From the NCBI GenBank assembly GCA_008704415.1, contig VXIS01000074.1, positions 1-64,000 of the forward strand: DNA of 64,000 bases, given 5' to 3'. Shown piece after piece: positions 20,639 to 33,544 of this stretch. The stretch's first letter is position 1. Every line of letters begins with the position of its first letter. Position numbers and translations under genes: made by a program. The notes below the pieces were generated by a model. That model made no database searches and was not told the DNA's origin. It saw only the letters and a program-made list of their open reading frames with translations. Origin of the DNA: Sphaerosporella brunnea. Lineage: Eukaryota; Ascomycota; Pezizomycetes; Pezizales; Pyronemataceae.

Positions 20639-21826
20639 TTACGCCGTGCTGTAATCCACCCGATATTCAACGTTCTTGACCACTTGCCCTTGGCCAGGCG
20701 ATGGCACAATGTGCTCCTCACTCTCGTTGCTTGATGTCAGAGTCTTGCTCTGCTTGCTTCGCGACGCAAAGATCTTGGTCGTGTAACCTGGCTGGCTTCC
20801 AGCACCGCCTTCCGACTTGCCCTTTGAGCTGCCTTCGAGTTCATAGCCGTTGTCGCGGGAGGAGCCCGAGAAGACACCCTTGAAGAGCGGGCGGAGGACA
20901 GGAGCGGTGGCGCAAATGAGACCCATGTTGACTTCGATGCAGGTGCAGAGTTCAGCGCCGGCCCAGTACCTGTTGCAATCAAATCAGCCTGTACTCAAAG
21001 AACGAATATCAGACGCGGTGAAAGATACCAAGTGAAGTCCCGGTTGGTCAAGGCAATAGCGTTCGTGACCTGTCGGGCGATGGTACCGATGATAGTGAGG
21101 GCACCAACTGCGAAAACTACAACCAGTCCCATCTTCTTCCTCTGACTGATCTGCAGACCTTTCAGGATGGGAATCGGAGCAACGGCAACGGCAATATCGG
21201 TGGCGATGTGGAAGGCAGCATTGAAGTAGTTGAAATTCAGGAGGTCGATGCAGCCCGCGGGGAAGGTCGGACCCCAGATTACGTTGACGGGGTCACACAT
21301 GCGCGAAGTAGTGATGACGACAGCGATAGTGTGCCCCAGCAGCGCACCACCGAAGATCTTCAGCACCAGTTTGTGTACGTTTTTGGAGGCCAGCCGGTAG
21401 TACAAGGCGATGATGGAACATTTGACGCTCCCCACAGCGCCGTAGTAGAAAATTTGAGAAATCCAGGCCCATTTACGCGCTTGGAAGAAGCCTTCCATCG
21501 TGATGGTTGTGATGTGTTTTCCGATACCGAGTTTGAACATTATGGGAACACAAACGAGAATAGCAATGGAATTCAACTGGCATCTGTTAGATTGGTGTGA
21601 TTTGAAAATTGAATGAAAACTGATCACTCACGAAAGCGACGAAAAGGAAAAAATCGTCGAGACCAAATGCTCCGACGAGGAAGTGCCTTGTGTATAATCT
21701 AGAAGATTTGAGTCAGGATGAGTCCTTTCAATGGAGCAGGAATTGAACGGACCGTGCTGCGACGAAAACGAAGGCAACTGCGAAAGAGACATAACAGCCC
21801 GCCTCCATACCTGAAATCTCACCCAT
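20639..21826 (-). CDS. Rhodopsin-domain (PTH11-like) integral membrane protein 1
   Basis: Four exons (21826-21753, 21698-21632, 21576-21029 and 20969-20639) join in frame to 339 residues. The introns carry branch-like CTGAC or CTAAC and end TAG or CAG. Hydrophobic helices run through the protein: AVAFVFVAA.., GLDDFFLFVAF, IAILVCVPIMF, ISQIFYYGAVGSVKCSIIALYY, the GGALLGHTIAVVITT helix, and MGLVVVFAVGALTIIGTIA. The C-terminal ALTNRDFTWYW..AELCTCIEVNMGLICATAPVLRP stretch is typical of the fungal rhodopsin-domain family. The tail is soluble, Ser/Gly/Lys-rich. These proteins sit in the plasma membrane and are often called PTH11-like receptors; ligand and signalling are unknown here. Confidence 0.88.
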
Positions 21827-23508
21827 GATTGGCGGTGTGTTTCTTGTCTAACTCTGGATACCGGGCGTTGTTGAAGAGGAAGACCACGAAAGCTTCCAAG
21901 AAGTGTCCGTTTTGCTGGTTTGTTATGGTCTCTCCGGTTTGGCAGACACGGCCTCGAATTCGACTTCGTGGAAAAGTTCGTCCGGACTAAGCACTTTTCA
22001 TGTGGCTTCCTTGTGGAGTTTATATTGTTTGAATCTTGATGACACACAGATTGTAGCGAGACCAGAGAAGGCCTGGTAGGTTTTGGACTGGGTGGCCCTC
22101 CCGGCTGGTCTGGTTGGCGTCTTCTCGCCTCCCGCTCGCACCAACCAAGGCGTCGAAACCTGTTCTGTTTTCGTTCTCATTCCAACAGTGATAGGCCCCT
22201 CACCACCCCCCACAGAAGGTCCTCCCCCCCCCCCCCCTACTGCAGCAGGTCGGTGCCAAACGAAGGAGAATTCCCCCACCTCTTGAGTAATCCCAGCCAT
22301 CTGTTATGAATCTGACCTTTTCGGTGCACGAACCGCTGATCTTATAGACTGAATTGGATTGAGAGTCCAGGAACATTTGGAAGCAGCCTAGAAGGTTGGT
22401 TTGTGCATAACAATGTTTGATCATGGCCAGGGCTTTTGCCCCTTCATAACCGCAGTCCAGACCAATTCGAGGGTCCTGTGCGACTGTAGAACTGTGCAAA
22501 GTCATTGGCTATGGTGGCTGTGAAGTTTCGTACTCTATCACTCGAAGTCACTGTTCCTGGCAACCAAAGGAGCAAGCTCCAGACCCAAATAAGAGCCTGC
22601 ATCCAAAACACAACTGAGTCTCCCGAGATGGTTCGCTATTCCCTTTTCAATGCAGACGTCGACGCTGATGCGCACAGACCGTTGGAACAACTGGTTGCAA
22701 CAACTGGTTGGAAAAAAAGCAATCTTGTGCGCAAATCCCAGTACTGTTATCCCTTGCCAGTCAGCGCCTGCACCAGAGTCAGCCAGTGGTTGGTTGGTCT
22801 GTGGGTGCGCACGGACGGCAGTATCGCAGAGAATTTGCCATTCTTGGAAAAAGGCAAGGCTCGTGTATTATCTATACTGCTCTACAAAGAACCCACGCCA
22901 GGTTCTTCGCAGCACCACCTATTGCTCAATACGGCAAGCGACAACAGGGCACGTTCTGTTCACTGCACTGCATCCTCCCTCGGACCCACAAACTTTCCTG
23001 GTTGGTGGCACCGGATACGAAGCGAGCGGTCCGACCTTTGACGTTGGTGGATAATGCTTTCCCTGTTTAAGGGCGCACGGAAGGTGTTTTTTTGTGATTG
23101 TCGGTATGATCGTAAAATTTGTCGTGGGGTACATACGATCAAGTCGCTGTTGAGCTTAATGCAACGAGAAGGGCTCCACCGCGTGCCCTTGCTGCATTTC
23201 GGCGTAGATGTGCTTGGGTTAGCGTGCACTCGGTAGGTGTTTAGTTGCCGCGGACGGGATGCCCCGCGTACTGGGATTGCTTGTCGATCTGCTGCTAAAC
23301 TCCTTGATACACACCCCTATTTCTGCCTGACCCGGTTGGAAAAACGAAGCACAGATAACAGCGCGGCGATGTGCGATGCTCTCTGGACAAAACAAGCTCA
23401 AGCAAGACACGGCACGGAACTTCTTCGCGAAGACTATATAAAAGAAAAGTAAAATTACAGGTGGAAAAAGCAAGGAAAAGAAACTGCCAGCCAACGCAGG
23501 ATCACTTT
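21827..23508. other. Region between membrane-protein and P450 genes
   Basis: Holds a C/T-rich run at about 22200-22245 and several overlapping plus-strand frames at 22505-23070. The longest is 178 codons, but frames overlap in three phases and none shows a recognised domain. I do not call a gene. Confidence 0.35.
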
Positions 23509-25323
23509 TTACTCCACATTTCGTCGAGTGAACTTCACTTCCACGCCGGTCTGCTTGACAAACCAAGCACCCTCCTCCTTCCACTCTTTCGTGGGATCCG
23601 CCAAATTAACATCGTACTCTCTGAAAAGCTTGGGGAGGAATTTGTAGATCTCGGCCATCGCAACGTTCTTGCCTGTCAAATGAATTAGCACCTGTCACGG
23701 AAACGTCACCCGCCTTGTGGGCAGGGTTATGGGAAGACGAACCGATGCATGTTCGCGAACCGGAGCCGAACTGAAACATGTAAGAATCCATGTTCGCGGC
23801 GTCCGGGCGGAACCAACGGTCGGGGTTGAAATCTTCAGCATCCTCGCCGAAGATGCTTGTCTGGTAATGCAGCACATAGGGGTTGACTCCGACTCTGCAG
23901 CCCTCGGGGAAGAAGTGTCCGCAGATGGTGGCACCACCCGCGGGGACGTGGCGAGGGAAGGTCAGAACGATCGACGGCTGCACGCGCATACCCTCCTTGA
24001 TAACCGCAGCAAGGTAGGGGAGCTTGATGGCTTCGCCGTAGGCGATCATCTCGCTGAGTTTTCCTTCACGCTGGGCGGCATCGATTTCCGCGACGAGCTT
24101 GGCCTTGTATTGGGGGTTGCGGCACAGGTGGTAGATGGCAGAGCGCATGGCGGTAGCGGTGGTCTCAGAACCGGCGAAGCTTGCTCCTGTCAGTAAATGA
24201 GTTGCCAGATCATTGCGGAGAAGCTCACATGGCGGTGTAGGCCTCGGTGTAGACATCGGTAATGTCAAAGTCGGGGCTCTTCTCCTCCATAACCTTGATC
24301 AACTTCGACAACATGTCGGGGCGGGCGCTGGGCTTTCCGATGCGCTCATCCACGTAACGCTTGGATTCGGCCCCAAGTGCCTCAAAGCAGCGGATAGCCT
24401 GGCGGAGGTTGGCCGACAGGGGGTACATGACAACGTTGATGATAGGACGCATCCATTCGTAGAGAACCGCCAGACGGATGGCGTGGGGGAGAATAACATC
24501 TACCGCTCCCATATAGCCTCCGATATCCCGGCGCTCCTTAATGAAACCGAACATACGACCGAAGAAGAGCTCGCCGATGATGTCAAACGCGTACATGTGG
24601 AGCCAGTGGCCCATTTCCATCTTTTCTCCTTTCTGGGCATGTTCTTCGATTACCTGAAAATAGGCAGCAGTAGCGTTGTCAATGAACTTTTCTCCTTCCA
24701 TCACGGAGGACATAGAGAAGATGTGGCTGATCATCCGCCTGCGGTATGTGTGCTTCTTCTCGTCCAATTGGGTGAAGGAATCCCCATGGGGAGCTATCGA
24801 TGTCTATGTCAGCTCCTTTACCTAAATATATTGTCAAAGGTGACCGTACAAAGGTTAGGAGCTTGTGTTGGGTAGAAATCAGTCTGAAATTGATTGCATG
24901 TAAGCACCGTGCGCAAGCATTGCCGAAAGGTTGGGACATTCTGGGACACGAACCTTGGTGTATCCAGCGTTCACGGCGTAAATCTGCTTCATCGCAGCAG
25001 GGTCTGAGACAGAAACCTCATTGGGAGCAATTCTCACAAGAGGGCCTGAGCCACCATGCGATCGTGAGTAAAAAAACATCAGGATAGCCACGTGGAAACC
25101 CATGTTACGAACCATATTGCTTGTGCAGCATCTTCGTATATCGGTGCATGTCTTGGGCATTGATGCGATTCAGGTACCAAAACCTGGTGAGACTGGCCCA
25201 GAAGGGGCCTGGAACCCCCGCATAAGGTGAAAGGACGCGTTGATAATAGAACCATCCTGCCACTGAAAGTACAATGGCAATGGGGTAAAACAGAGGGTTT
25301 GAAAGGAGAGTTGCGACGAACAT
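23509..25323 (-). CDS. Cytochrome P450 monoo­xygenase (pisatin-demethylase-like)
   Basis: Six exons (25323-25113, 25045-24954, 24883-24850, 24793-24229, 24179-23743 and 23672-23509) join in frame to 500 residues, the usual length. There is an N-terminal membrane anchor (LFYPIAIVLSVAGWFYY) and PLVRIAPNEVSVSD in the N-terminal domain. Next come the I-helix IFAGSETTAT (301-310), the K-helix ExxR at 363-366 (EGMR), and FNPDRW. The heme loop FGSGSRTCIGKN has its ligand Cys at about 445. Such enzymes sit on the ER membrane and hydroxylate or demethylate small molecules using a P450 reductase. The substrate is unknown. One acceptor (CAAG before CTTCGCC at 24179) was chosen because nearer AGs break the frame. 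A TATATTT at about 25430 may be the TATA box. Confidence 0.92.
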
Positions 25324-28300
25324 GGCCGGCAAATTGGGCCCGCTATGCAGGAAGAAATTGAAAAGAAGGACAAAAAGGCAAGAAGCTGGTGGTTGTAAGG
25401 AGTTTGAAGCTGTTGGGTATGGGAAGGAGGGAAATATATGGATCCCGGCAGCCACGAGGCGGAGCCACGCGAGGTAGGAGTGATTGCAATATTGATTTCT
25501 TGGACTGGGGGGTAGCCGAGGACTGGAGCCACGACATTGTGGAGCCGTAGGAGAATCAAGCGTAAATTTTGTCACGATTGTTAGTAGAGTACATTTACGC
25601 GCGCTTGCAAGAATGATAGGGGAAGGTCGTCTCTGCTGCCTACCGCGCATAATTCGGGCTACGGCATATGTGCCCAGCGACCCCGCAGGTCCGAGCACCA
25701 CAACACACAGCGCCTGCAGCTGTGTGTCAGTTTTCTGTCGCACATGCAACGCAAAGCGATACATTTTGATCGAGACGTCGACCAGCGTGCAGAGTGTGAC
25801 AGCGTGCATTAATACCGTTGATAGATAAGCAATCTGCAACTCGAAGAACTTCCTTGGAAGTTTCTGCCCTTTGGGTAAGGGGGTACTGTGCCGCTACATC
25901 TCAAAATTGGCCACACCAACATCTCAATTCAGACCTCCTTTTATTTTTTTCTACACATGGAACTCTTGTTTAATTCTGGAATCAAACAACTTTAGCTGGT
26001 TGCGGCCGCACAGATCGTACAAAGCGAACAGGTGTGGACCTCCCAGCCAGGTTTTGTGCGGATGGAGAACAAGCCACAAAGAATAACTCCAGTTCGCGCC
26101 TTTTAGGCCCGGCGCAGCTATGTATTATACGTTAGAGTGGTATGCATAGCTTGCGTGCGGAGCTTTAGCTGTCTTGAAGTAAGGGTAAGGGTGCCGTTGA
26201 CGCGTCGTGATGCAGATCAGAATTGACTGACATGTGCCAAGTGCTCCATTGTTTCCAGACGTCAACCATCGGACCACTTGATAGGTTTTTGATCAATAAT
26301 TCTTGTCAGGTACTTAGTACCTATCGGATACCCTGCGCCCTTAGTGTAGGGGGTATTAGGTATGTAACTGTGCATGTACTCGGCTCGCAAGAAATAGTCT
26401 ATCTACCCATCAGGTACTGTGCCTCCTGTGGATTCATACAGAAAGACAACCTGCCAGGGATTTCGGGGTTATAGTGACAGTGACCCCTACGAGAATGGTC
26501 AACCGGGTTTGATTTCCGTTGGATCGAAACCAAACCAGTTACTTGTATACAGAAATCTGAAACTTTTTGCTGCGTGTCGAAAGCCAACGGAGTTTCGAGC
26601 ATGCGCAGTTTTCAGATGGTACCTAAACACGTTTCTCGTTTTCTGAGGAAACTACTGAGACATGTAGGCACTTGCATGGCAGCGAGACTCAAACACACCA
26701 ACAGGATTCAACGACTGTTAGCCTGAGACCGGCATCATCCACCAGACTCCCCAACTCTCAAGATAGTGTACGGCCCGGTGAAGTTGGAAAGGAGAGGTGT
26801 GGCCAATAGTTGGTTGGTGTTAGAATAACGGCAGGGGCATGCCGATCTAGGCCTCTCAGCCGAAAAAGAAGCGAGGGATCTTCAACCCAAGCACATCAGA
26901 GGACTTTCTAAGAGGTCAGTTTGGGTGTAGGATTCGAGATTACATGTGACGAACGGGACATATGCAACTACAAAAAAAAAGGAGTATCGTGCACCTTCAG
27001 CATGATTCGTTCCAATTGAGCACACCCCGTAATGACCTGCCTTTCTCCACATTCCAACATCACGCTTAGTTGGAATTGGAACAAACAGCTCTCGGGCCTT
27101 TGGACCTATATGTGCGTGACACAGCGCACAGCGTCTCATACAGTAGTCCCCAGGGGTGGACGCCGGGCTGTAACATCAATGGAAGATACCCCTGTTCCTT
27201 GCAGCACACGTCCGATATCTGATCTGAAGCAACCCGGGAGCGGTTCAGGCACTTTATCTGCCCCACATGCACAGTATCAAGCGAAAAGCACAATAACGGG
27301 TCTTAAAGTCTAAAACTTAGCCATGGCTCTGTATAGGTAATATGCCAAGGTGGAGATGTGTTCGTGTGCGACGAACTGAGGAAGAGCTCTTGGTCAGTTC
27401 GAACAAACGTAACTTACCTATACATCATCTGGTTTTCAGGAAGTCGGGCTTGCACAGCATCGCCCAATGTATGTAGAGTCAAATGCATCAGGCAGTGACC
27501 CAGTGCGGTGCTCCGACTCGGCCAAACATGCTCATTTTCCGATGTGCTCCGAGCTCTGGGCACCAAGAGAGCGCAATTGTGAAGCACTCACCAGCACTTG
27601 GAAAACTGCATGTCTTCAAATTAGGATCATCGTCTTGCAAATCAGGCCTAAGACCATAACTTGAGTGCGATGCACAGCGACCTACCTAATGCAACCTGTA
27701 ACTCTGCTCTAGCTTACGTAGGCCACTGCACATGCATGCGTATGTGGACGCGAAGAATGCAACTTATAAGTAACTACCATATTTACCAAGATATCTATTT
27801 CTTTCATACAAACGTCTTCAAGCAACTTCAACGTTCAATCAACGCAACCATCGTACTCTCGCATGAGGCGAATAGCCACACAGCATCACTCGCACAGGCA
27901 CGTTTTTGACCTCAATTTATCTGATTGGCGCAAGAACCGAAGTAACCAGGATCTCGCATTAAACCACTTTAGAACGCTCTCCTCTTCTGGGGCCTTGACT
28001 AGCCCCTTTCTTCCCAGTCGATCTTTTAGGCGAGCGCGGAATGAACCCGTCCGAACCAGTTACAAACTCGGTTGGGTTGTACTAGTACTCTACATCTTCC
28101 AACCCGGCCAGTGTGTCCGAAAGTATGGATCTGCTCGCGTTCACAACCCCGATTTTGAACTCCCGGGAAGCAGTTCCGGCCAACATTCGTTCGGCGTGTT
28201 TTTTTCGGCTGCTCTTTTGGGCGCGAAAATAAAAACCTTGTCGACCATGTCATAAATCTCTTTGCAGCTGGTGATTGTGCGCAAAGCAAAGCAATACGCC

Positions 28301-30673
28301 CGGCTCATTGGCCCGTTGGGAATGGTAATGTCTGTCCATATAGCCCTCTCGTTTCGTTTCGACATATCAGGTGTTTTGAATTCGCGGGATGCAGACCTGG
28401 GACGGAGTTGCAACTTGGATTTAGAGAAGACTGATTGCTTTTGTGCACATAAGAAGTTCATGAATGACATTCAACGAACAGGAAGCAAACAAAAAGAGTG
28501 AATGAGATAGATAGTGAGAAGGCCGAAGTGGTCTGGTATTTATACTCGAAAGCTCAGATTGTCGGCAGTTCTCCAAAACATGTACCGTCACTCGCTTACC
28601 CTCACTGTGACCACACCGTAACTCATTGATATGGTTTTATGGTTGGTATCTCACCCTTAGCATACCTATTGCCGTGTTGGGCTACCAAGAAAGGACTCCT
28701 TACTGCATCTAGCGTAGAGTACTCTACAGCACAGTGTCGAAAGTGCCGAATAATTGTAAATAATGAATGGTTCATTGGCCATCACCCACCCCCCCCCCCA
28801 AATCACATAATCCGTTTTCATACAATTAATGTCGTGTAGCTGTATCCGGCGCTTCCCACACTGCGGGGGATAGCTGTTACTCAGGACATGGAAGGGCGAC
28901 CACCAAGCTATGATGCGATCTTGGCGAGTCGTCACAAACAATCACTCGGCCTTGGGCCTTGGGTTCTCCGGAGGTCGAAGTGAGTCCGATCGAACAAGAC
29001 AGTCAGCCAGGATACCCAGGACTGCTTAGAGTTAGGTTGCTGCTGTTAGCGTGTGGTTACACTGACACGCTTGCGAAACTCACTCGAATCATAAATTATG
29101 AACACTCCTTGGTAAGAGCGTAGGTAAGCACTTAGATATAGGGCGCGGCCACTCGAATCACACCAAAACTTTCTTTCTTTCTTGAAACAAAAGGCTTGAT
29201 TGTGTGTGGCTTGCTATGAGGCACAATTCCTCACTTTCAGTCCGGCGTATCATGAGCTCGTGCTCACTTACCACTTGATAGATCAAGTAGGTACATGTAT
29301 GTGCAGATTCTCCGTGTTTTCGACCGGAGTAGCTACGTAGGTGCGTTGTTTCGGGGTCATATGAGGAGGCGCTTTGATGGATATTCCTCATCAAGCCTCA
29401 TTCTTCAAAAGTACTTGACGATGACGCGAAACGCTGTCGTTATCACACGAAACCAGTCATATGTATGTACTAAGTATGAATGTAACCGTCATCAAAGGCG
29501 GGAGCAGAGGTTAAGTCCGCGTTCATTCGACAATTCCTGTGATTTCGCCCCACTTCGACACCGCCCACCAGTTCACCAAGCGGTTGCCGAACCAAGAACA
29601 GCTCCCGTTCAACATTGCTTCCAACAAGAAGCTTCCGCCTATAGCTATTCAAGAATCGCAATTTGGTTATATTTGCGCAATATAGGCAGCTCCCACCTAA
29701 TAACTAGCACCAGACATCGGACAAATTTTAAACTGTCTCGGCCGATCGGCCTATGGCTGTTTGGTCCAGATATAGATACGTTGGCTACATTTCCGCAAAT
29801 GGAGTCGACGGCTTCCCGCAGCAGCCGTTGGAGAAATTCGGGACCTTGCGGCTTTATAACCTGACGGGATTTTGTGAATGTATTGAGCTGGTGACACCAG
29901 ATAGACGACTGCAAACAGCGACTCCGTTTATCTACTCAGAATCGACAGGGGCCTCTAGATTTTAGCAGATGGCGATCCTCACAATTCTGGATGGCTTCCA
30001 GGCCGGACGTTCCTCTTGATGGTGGAAAACAAGCACCGATCACTCGATTTCCCTTTCGGCCCCCATAATTGGATATCCGCAAAACAGCCCACGATGGGGA
30101 GCCCACGCTGTGAATAGAAACCACGGTATCGGTAGTCCAAGGGGCGGCCCCAGGTAGGCGGTGCTAAAACAAGGCATTGGACGAGAGCACTTCTCGAGTG
30201 AGCTCCACGGCTATGATCTTAGGAACACTACAACAACGAGCACCCAGTTTCACTTCTCGAACGCGGAAAAACAGCGCCGTTAGCAAAGCCAAACTCTCTC
30301 AACCACCTAGCTACAGCTCCTAGCTACAGCTCAGCTAAAGCCTGCTTTTCGCTTCTATTCTAGTCTTGGCAAGCCGGAACTTGTTTCATGTCATCCAGGA
30401 ATGACGCTTCCTTCCGTTGTTCTGTGCCACATTGAAATTTTGTTGAGTGAGAAAAATAGAGAGCTTGCATCGTCATTATATGGAGGATGTTCCGGTCTAT
30501 CACCGGGCATCGCTGCTTCAAGTTTGACTGCTACAAAGTGAAGGCTCTATGCATGTCGTTCCCACAAAATGTAGGCAGGCAGCCGCACTGATGGTAGAAT
30601 TATCCAGAAGCAGTCTCCTATGGCACTTACTGAGGAACCTGTTTTACAACCGAATGGATTGGGCCCCGGTGAA
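25324..30673. other. Gene-poor 5.3-kb interval
   Basis: No gene could be supported. Frames up to about 190 codons (29295-29864, plus) and 109 codons (28141-28470, minus) have no recognisable domain. Noted: a 14-bp perfect palindrome GTAGAGTACTCTAC at 28714-28727, an 11-base C run near 28789, and a small CTAGCTACAGCT tandem repeat near 30305-30330. It contains the P450 promoter at its left edge. Confidence 0.45.
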
Positions 30674-30680
30674 TATAAAA
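30674..30680 (+). promoter_or_regulatory. Probable TATA box of the Thr-rich secreted protein gene
   Basis: TATAAAA 69 bases upstream of the ATG at 30743, in the right orientation and at a distance normal for a fungal promoter with a short leader. Confidence 0.5.
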
Positions 30681-30742
30681 AGCGTCCTTCCTGAACGTAG
30701 TCTTCTGGGCCAAGCATAGGCTTTAGAGCGTTTACTATCAAC

Positions 30743-31833
30743 ATGCTGTACTCCAAAATCTTCAATTTCTTCGTCTTGGGGGTTTGCGTAGCAGGAGCAG
30801 CCGCCCAGCGCGTTGTCCCGCGGATAATCACCACCACTCTGACCACCACCGAGACCTTGATACAAACCGCCACGGAAACCTCCGTACAAACCGCCACTGA
30901 GACTACGGAAATAACGACGACTACTACTGATTCGCTGACCACGACGGCGACAGAGACTACGACGGCAACAGAGACTACGACGGCGACAGAGACTACGACG
31001 GCGACAGAGACTACGACGACCACCGAGATCACAATGCTGCCCACCACTATGACAGAGATCACCACCGCGACTACCACAACCACCGAGTCCGAGACGATTA
31101 CCAGTATATTGTTGGAGACTGAGACTGCAACCTTCACAGAAACTGTGGCCTGCACATCTACCAGTCCGACATTGTGTCCGCCTCTGTCTACCGGAAGCAC
31201 AGTCCTCAACGTAACCTTTCCATTTTTCCATCCTTTCTTCCCTCGCATCAGGCTGACAGCAATGACCATTAGTTTGACGACCTGAGAACCAATTACAAAT
31301 CCCCCTTCCCACTCTATTACAATTCCTTCAGTTTCTCCGGCTCGGCGGGGTGGCTTCTGCTCAATTCACGCTCGACTCAAGCTTCAGAACCGGAGCAACT
31401 TGCTGCGGTTTCGCCTCCCAATTCCCTTCTCTCGCAATCATACGGCATGGTGCGCTTCGGGGCTTCAAACTTCACTTTCGACTTGATTGAATTCTCCCTT
31501 TTCGCGTGGACCCAACGCTTTGGGCAGCCTCAGAAGTTGGTCGTCACTATCCGCACCGATAAGATGGGCCCCGACGCTTTCCCGTATGCATTGCCCATAT
31601 CAGATGGGGAGATGGAGCGTGTTAGAGCTTACCAGGGCATGGGATCGCTAGTCCAAGGGCTGAAGTGGGTTGAATTGGCAGTGTGGCAGAATTGGTTGTG
31701 GTCGTCCCCGGGTGTCAGCGGAACCCCGGTTGTAGGGTGGGCTCTGGACAATTTGGTTGTGCAGAAAAGGAGAGTATGTGGTGAGAAAGGAAGCGAGTGG
31801 GAGGACTTGCGAAGACGGGGGATTGTTTGGTAA
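30743..31833 (+). CDS. Secreted Thr/Glu-rich protein of unknown function
   Basis: Two exons (30743-31210 and 31273-31833) join in frame to 342 residues across a 62-base intron (GTAACC..CATTAG). The N-terminus has a clear secretion signal (FFVLGVCVAGAAAQ, cleavage near residue 22). Residues about 30-135 are almost wholly Thr, Glu, Ala and Ser in TATETT-type repeats, expected to be heavily O-glycosylated. The C-terminal half is a compact domain beginning FDDLRTNYKSPFPLYYN and containing GASNFTFDLIEF and a WALDNLVV strand near the end, suggestive of a beta-rich extracellular domain. No GPI signal or membrane helix is visible. The family has no function that I know. Confidence 0.78.
30944..31015 (+). 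repeat. 18-bp coding minisatellite, four units
   Basis: Four consecutive units of ACGGCGACAGAGACTACG (one with a single change) encode TATETT repeats in the secreted protein. The copy number is a likely site of strain variation. Confidence 0.85.
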
Positions 31834-33544
31834 ATTCTTGTGCAGGCGGGCGGCCGAGGGTTGGTCCGGGCTGGATCTGGCGAAACTGTGAGGTCTAAAT
31901 TATTGTCGGAAAGTGGGACGAGTGATATTCTATCTCATTGCGATAGACTATCTATGAGTCATCCGTGATTCAACAACACACCGCACTTTTGAGTATGAGA
32001 TTTTCCATGCTTCTCTCACAACCAATGTTACTAGCTATTCCGGTAAATCTTTGCCTGGGAGATCGCCAAGCCACCACTTATTGTGCAGAGATATGATATT
32101 TTTGCCTTTCGCTGGAGAAGGTACTCATAAAGTGTCAAGACCCCACCTCATCTAAGCTATCTTTATCTCGTCCTATCTGATATCACGTCGCCAATAATAT
32201 GCAGGGCAACGTCACAAGGCGTTTCGATTTGAGCCAATCGGCGGGTGTTATCCGTAAGGATAGCCTGCGCTAGCTATACATAAGGGCCTTTACTGCGGAG
32301 TACTCCCTAGGATCCTTAGCTGTCGATATTACGGATATTCACTTGACCGCGACGATAGATATGGAATCCCAGTTGCACTTGGCACAAATCAAGAAGCCTG
32401 GAACTGAGATTACCGTGGGAACATGGATGATCTCGAGGCTTTCCTGTCTTGCCAGCTCAGTATGACACCGGTGTGGCTGAGGTAAACACCCGTTGTAAAA
32501 TTCCTCTGCATCATCACTCGTAATTATTGCTTGGAAAGCAGGGGCCACAGAAAGCACACACCCAATTGTCATCACTGGGCTTCCCACCGCTCGGGGAGAA
32601 CACATTGACCTACCCGGACCCCAGCGTGAGCAAAGCTCCCCCTCACGGAGGCGATCAGGACCTGCGCTTCGGTTACTACGATAATTTCCTCGCCGATATC
32701 CCACAAGACGCGCTTGGCTTTCTCCAGACCCCAAGTTTCGAGATTAATCCACCATTCCCCGAACACACAGTGCCTCCTACGATAAACCCCCTACACCTCC
32801 AAATCCCAGAACAGGCAGTATTTGTAAGCCAAATTCTGTCTTCGTCTCGTGATCCCACCGCCCATGAGCATTGATATAAAAGCATACGAACGGCAAGTCT
32901 TCGTTGGAAATGACGCACCATCTCATCATATAATGATGTGGAAAAGAGAGGTTGGTACCGGTGAGAGCTTATCATGCAGTCAATGTCGTGCTTAGCAGCA
33001 GACCATCACAGTTTACTACTCGGCTAACCACACTGGCGTGTCCTAGATCAAATGCGACCTTCGTAAGAGCTTGCAGCGCTTGTGAGCGTGGCGCCATAGC
33101 TTGCACCGTAAAGTACCAAGGAGGCCAACCCGCAAAGCTAGACTGTTAGCCGCACCAAGGAGGTCAAGTCGGGAAGCTAGACCATTAGCCCACACTCAAG
33201 GAGCTGAGATTGACTCAAAGGAGAAATTATTCAGGTGTAAATCCCCAGATCGAGAAAGTCTTGCCCTCCCGAATTTTTTGGTTCTAAACGCCTGCCACGA
33301 GTAGATAGGGAGTGATCTCCCTGCTCCCTGCCCGTTTCCATAATTGCTACGCTATGAGATCGGGACGGATAGGGTCCGGGGATCGATGTGTAATAATCTT
33401 CTAACGCAGCTGGCGAAGCACGGAAATAACGGAAACAAAAAAAAAAAAAACTCCAGTTTACGTTGAGTCTTGCGTCATCCCGCTAGAAACGAACAACAAG
33501 AGGTCTCTGGCTATAGTTATATAGACCCGGACCCAAAGAGTTTC
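31834..33544. other. Intergenic, no supported gene
   Basis: Overlapping frames at 32339-32975 on both strands lack recognisable domains. An imperfect direct repeat of about 39 bp occurs at 33115-33193 (two CCAAGGAGG...AAGCTAGAC units). A 14-base A tract lies near 33437. TGTAATAATCTT at about 33390 echoes the inverted repeat at 4649 but no matching second end was found. Confidence 0.4.

Noticed and set aside
22505..23070. Three overlapping plus-strand frames up to 178 codons
   Set aside because: All three phases are open over much of the region and none shows a recognised domain, so chance openness is more likely.
29295..29864. 189-codon plus-strand frame
   Set aside because: Composition and lack of any motif look like chance; opposite-strand frames are equally long.
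32339..32975. Possible small gene on either strand (115-131 codons)
   Set aside because: Both strands are open and neither has a recognised domain.
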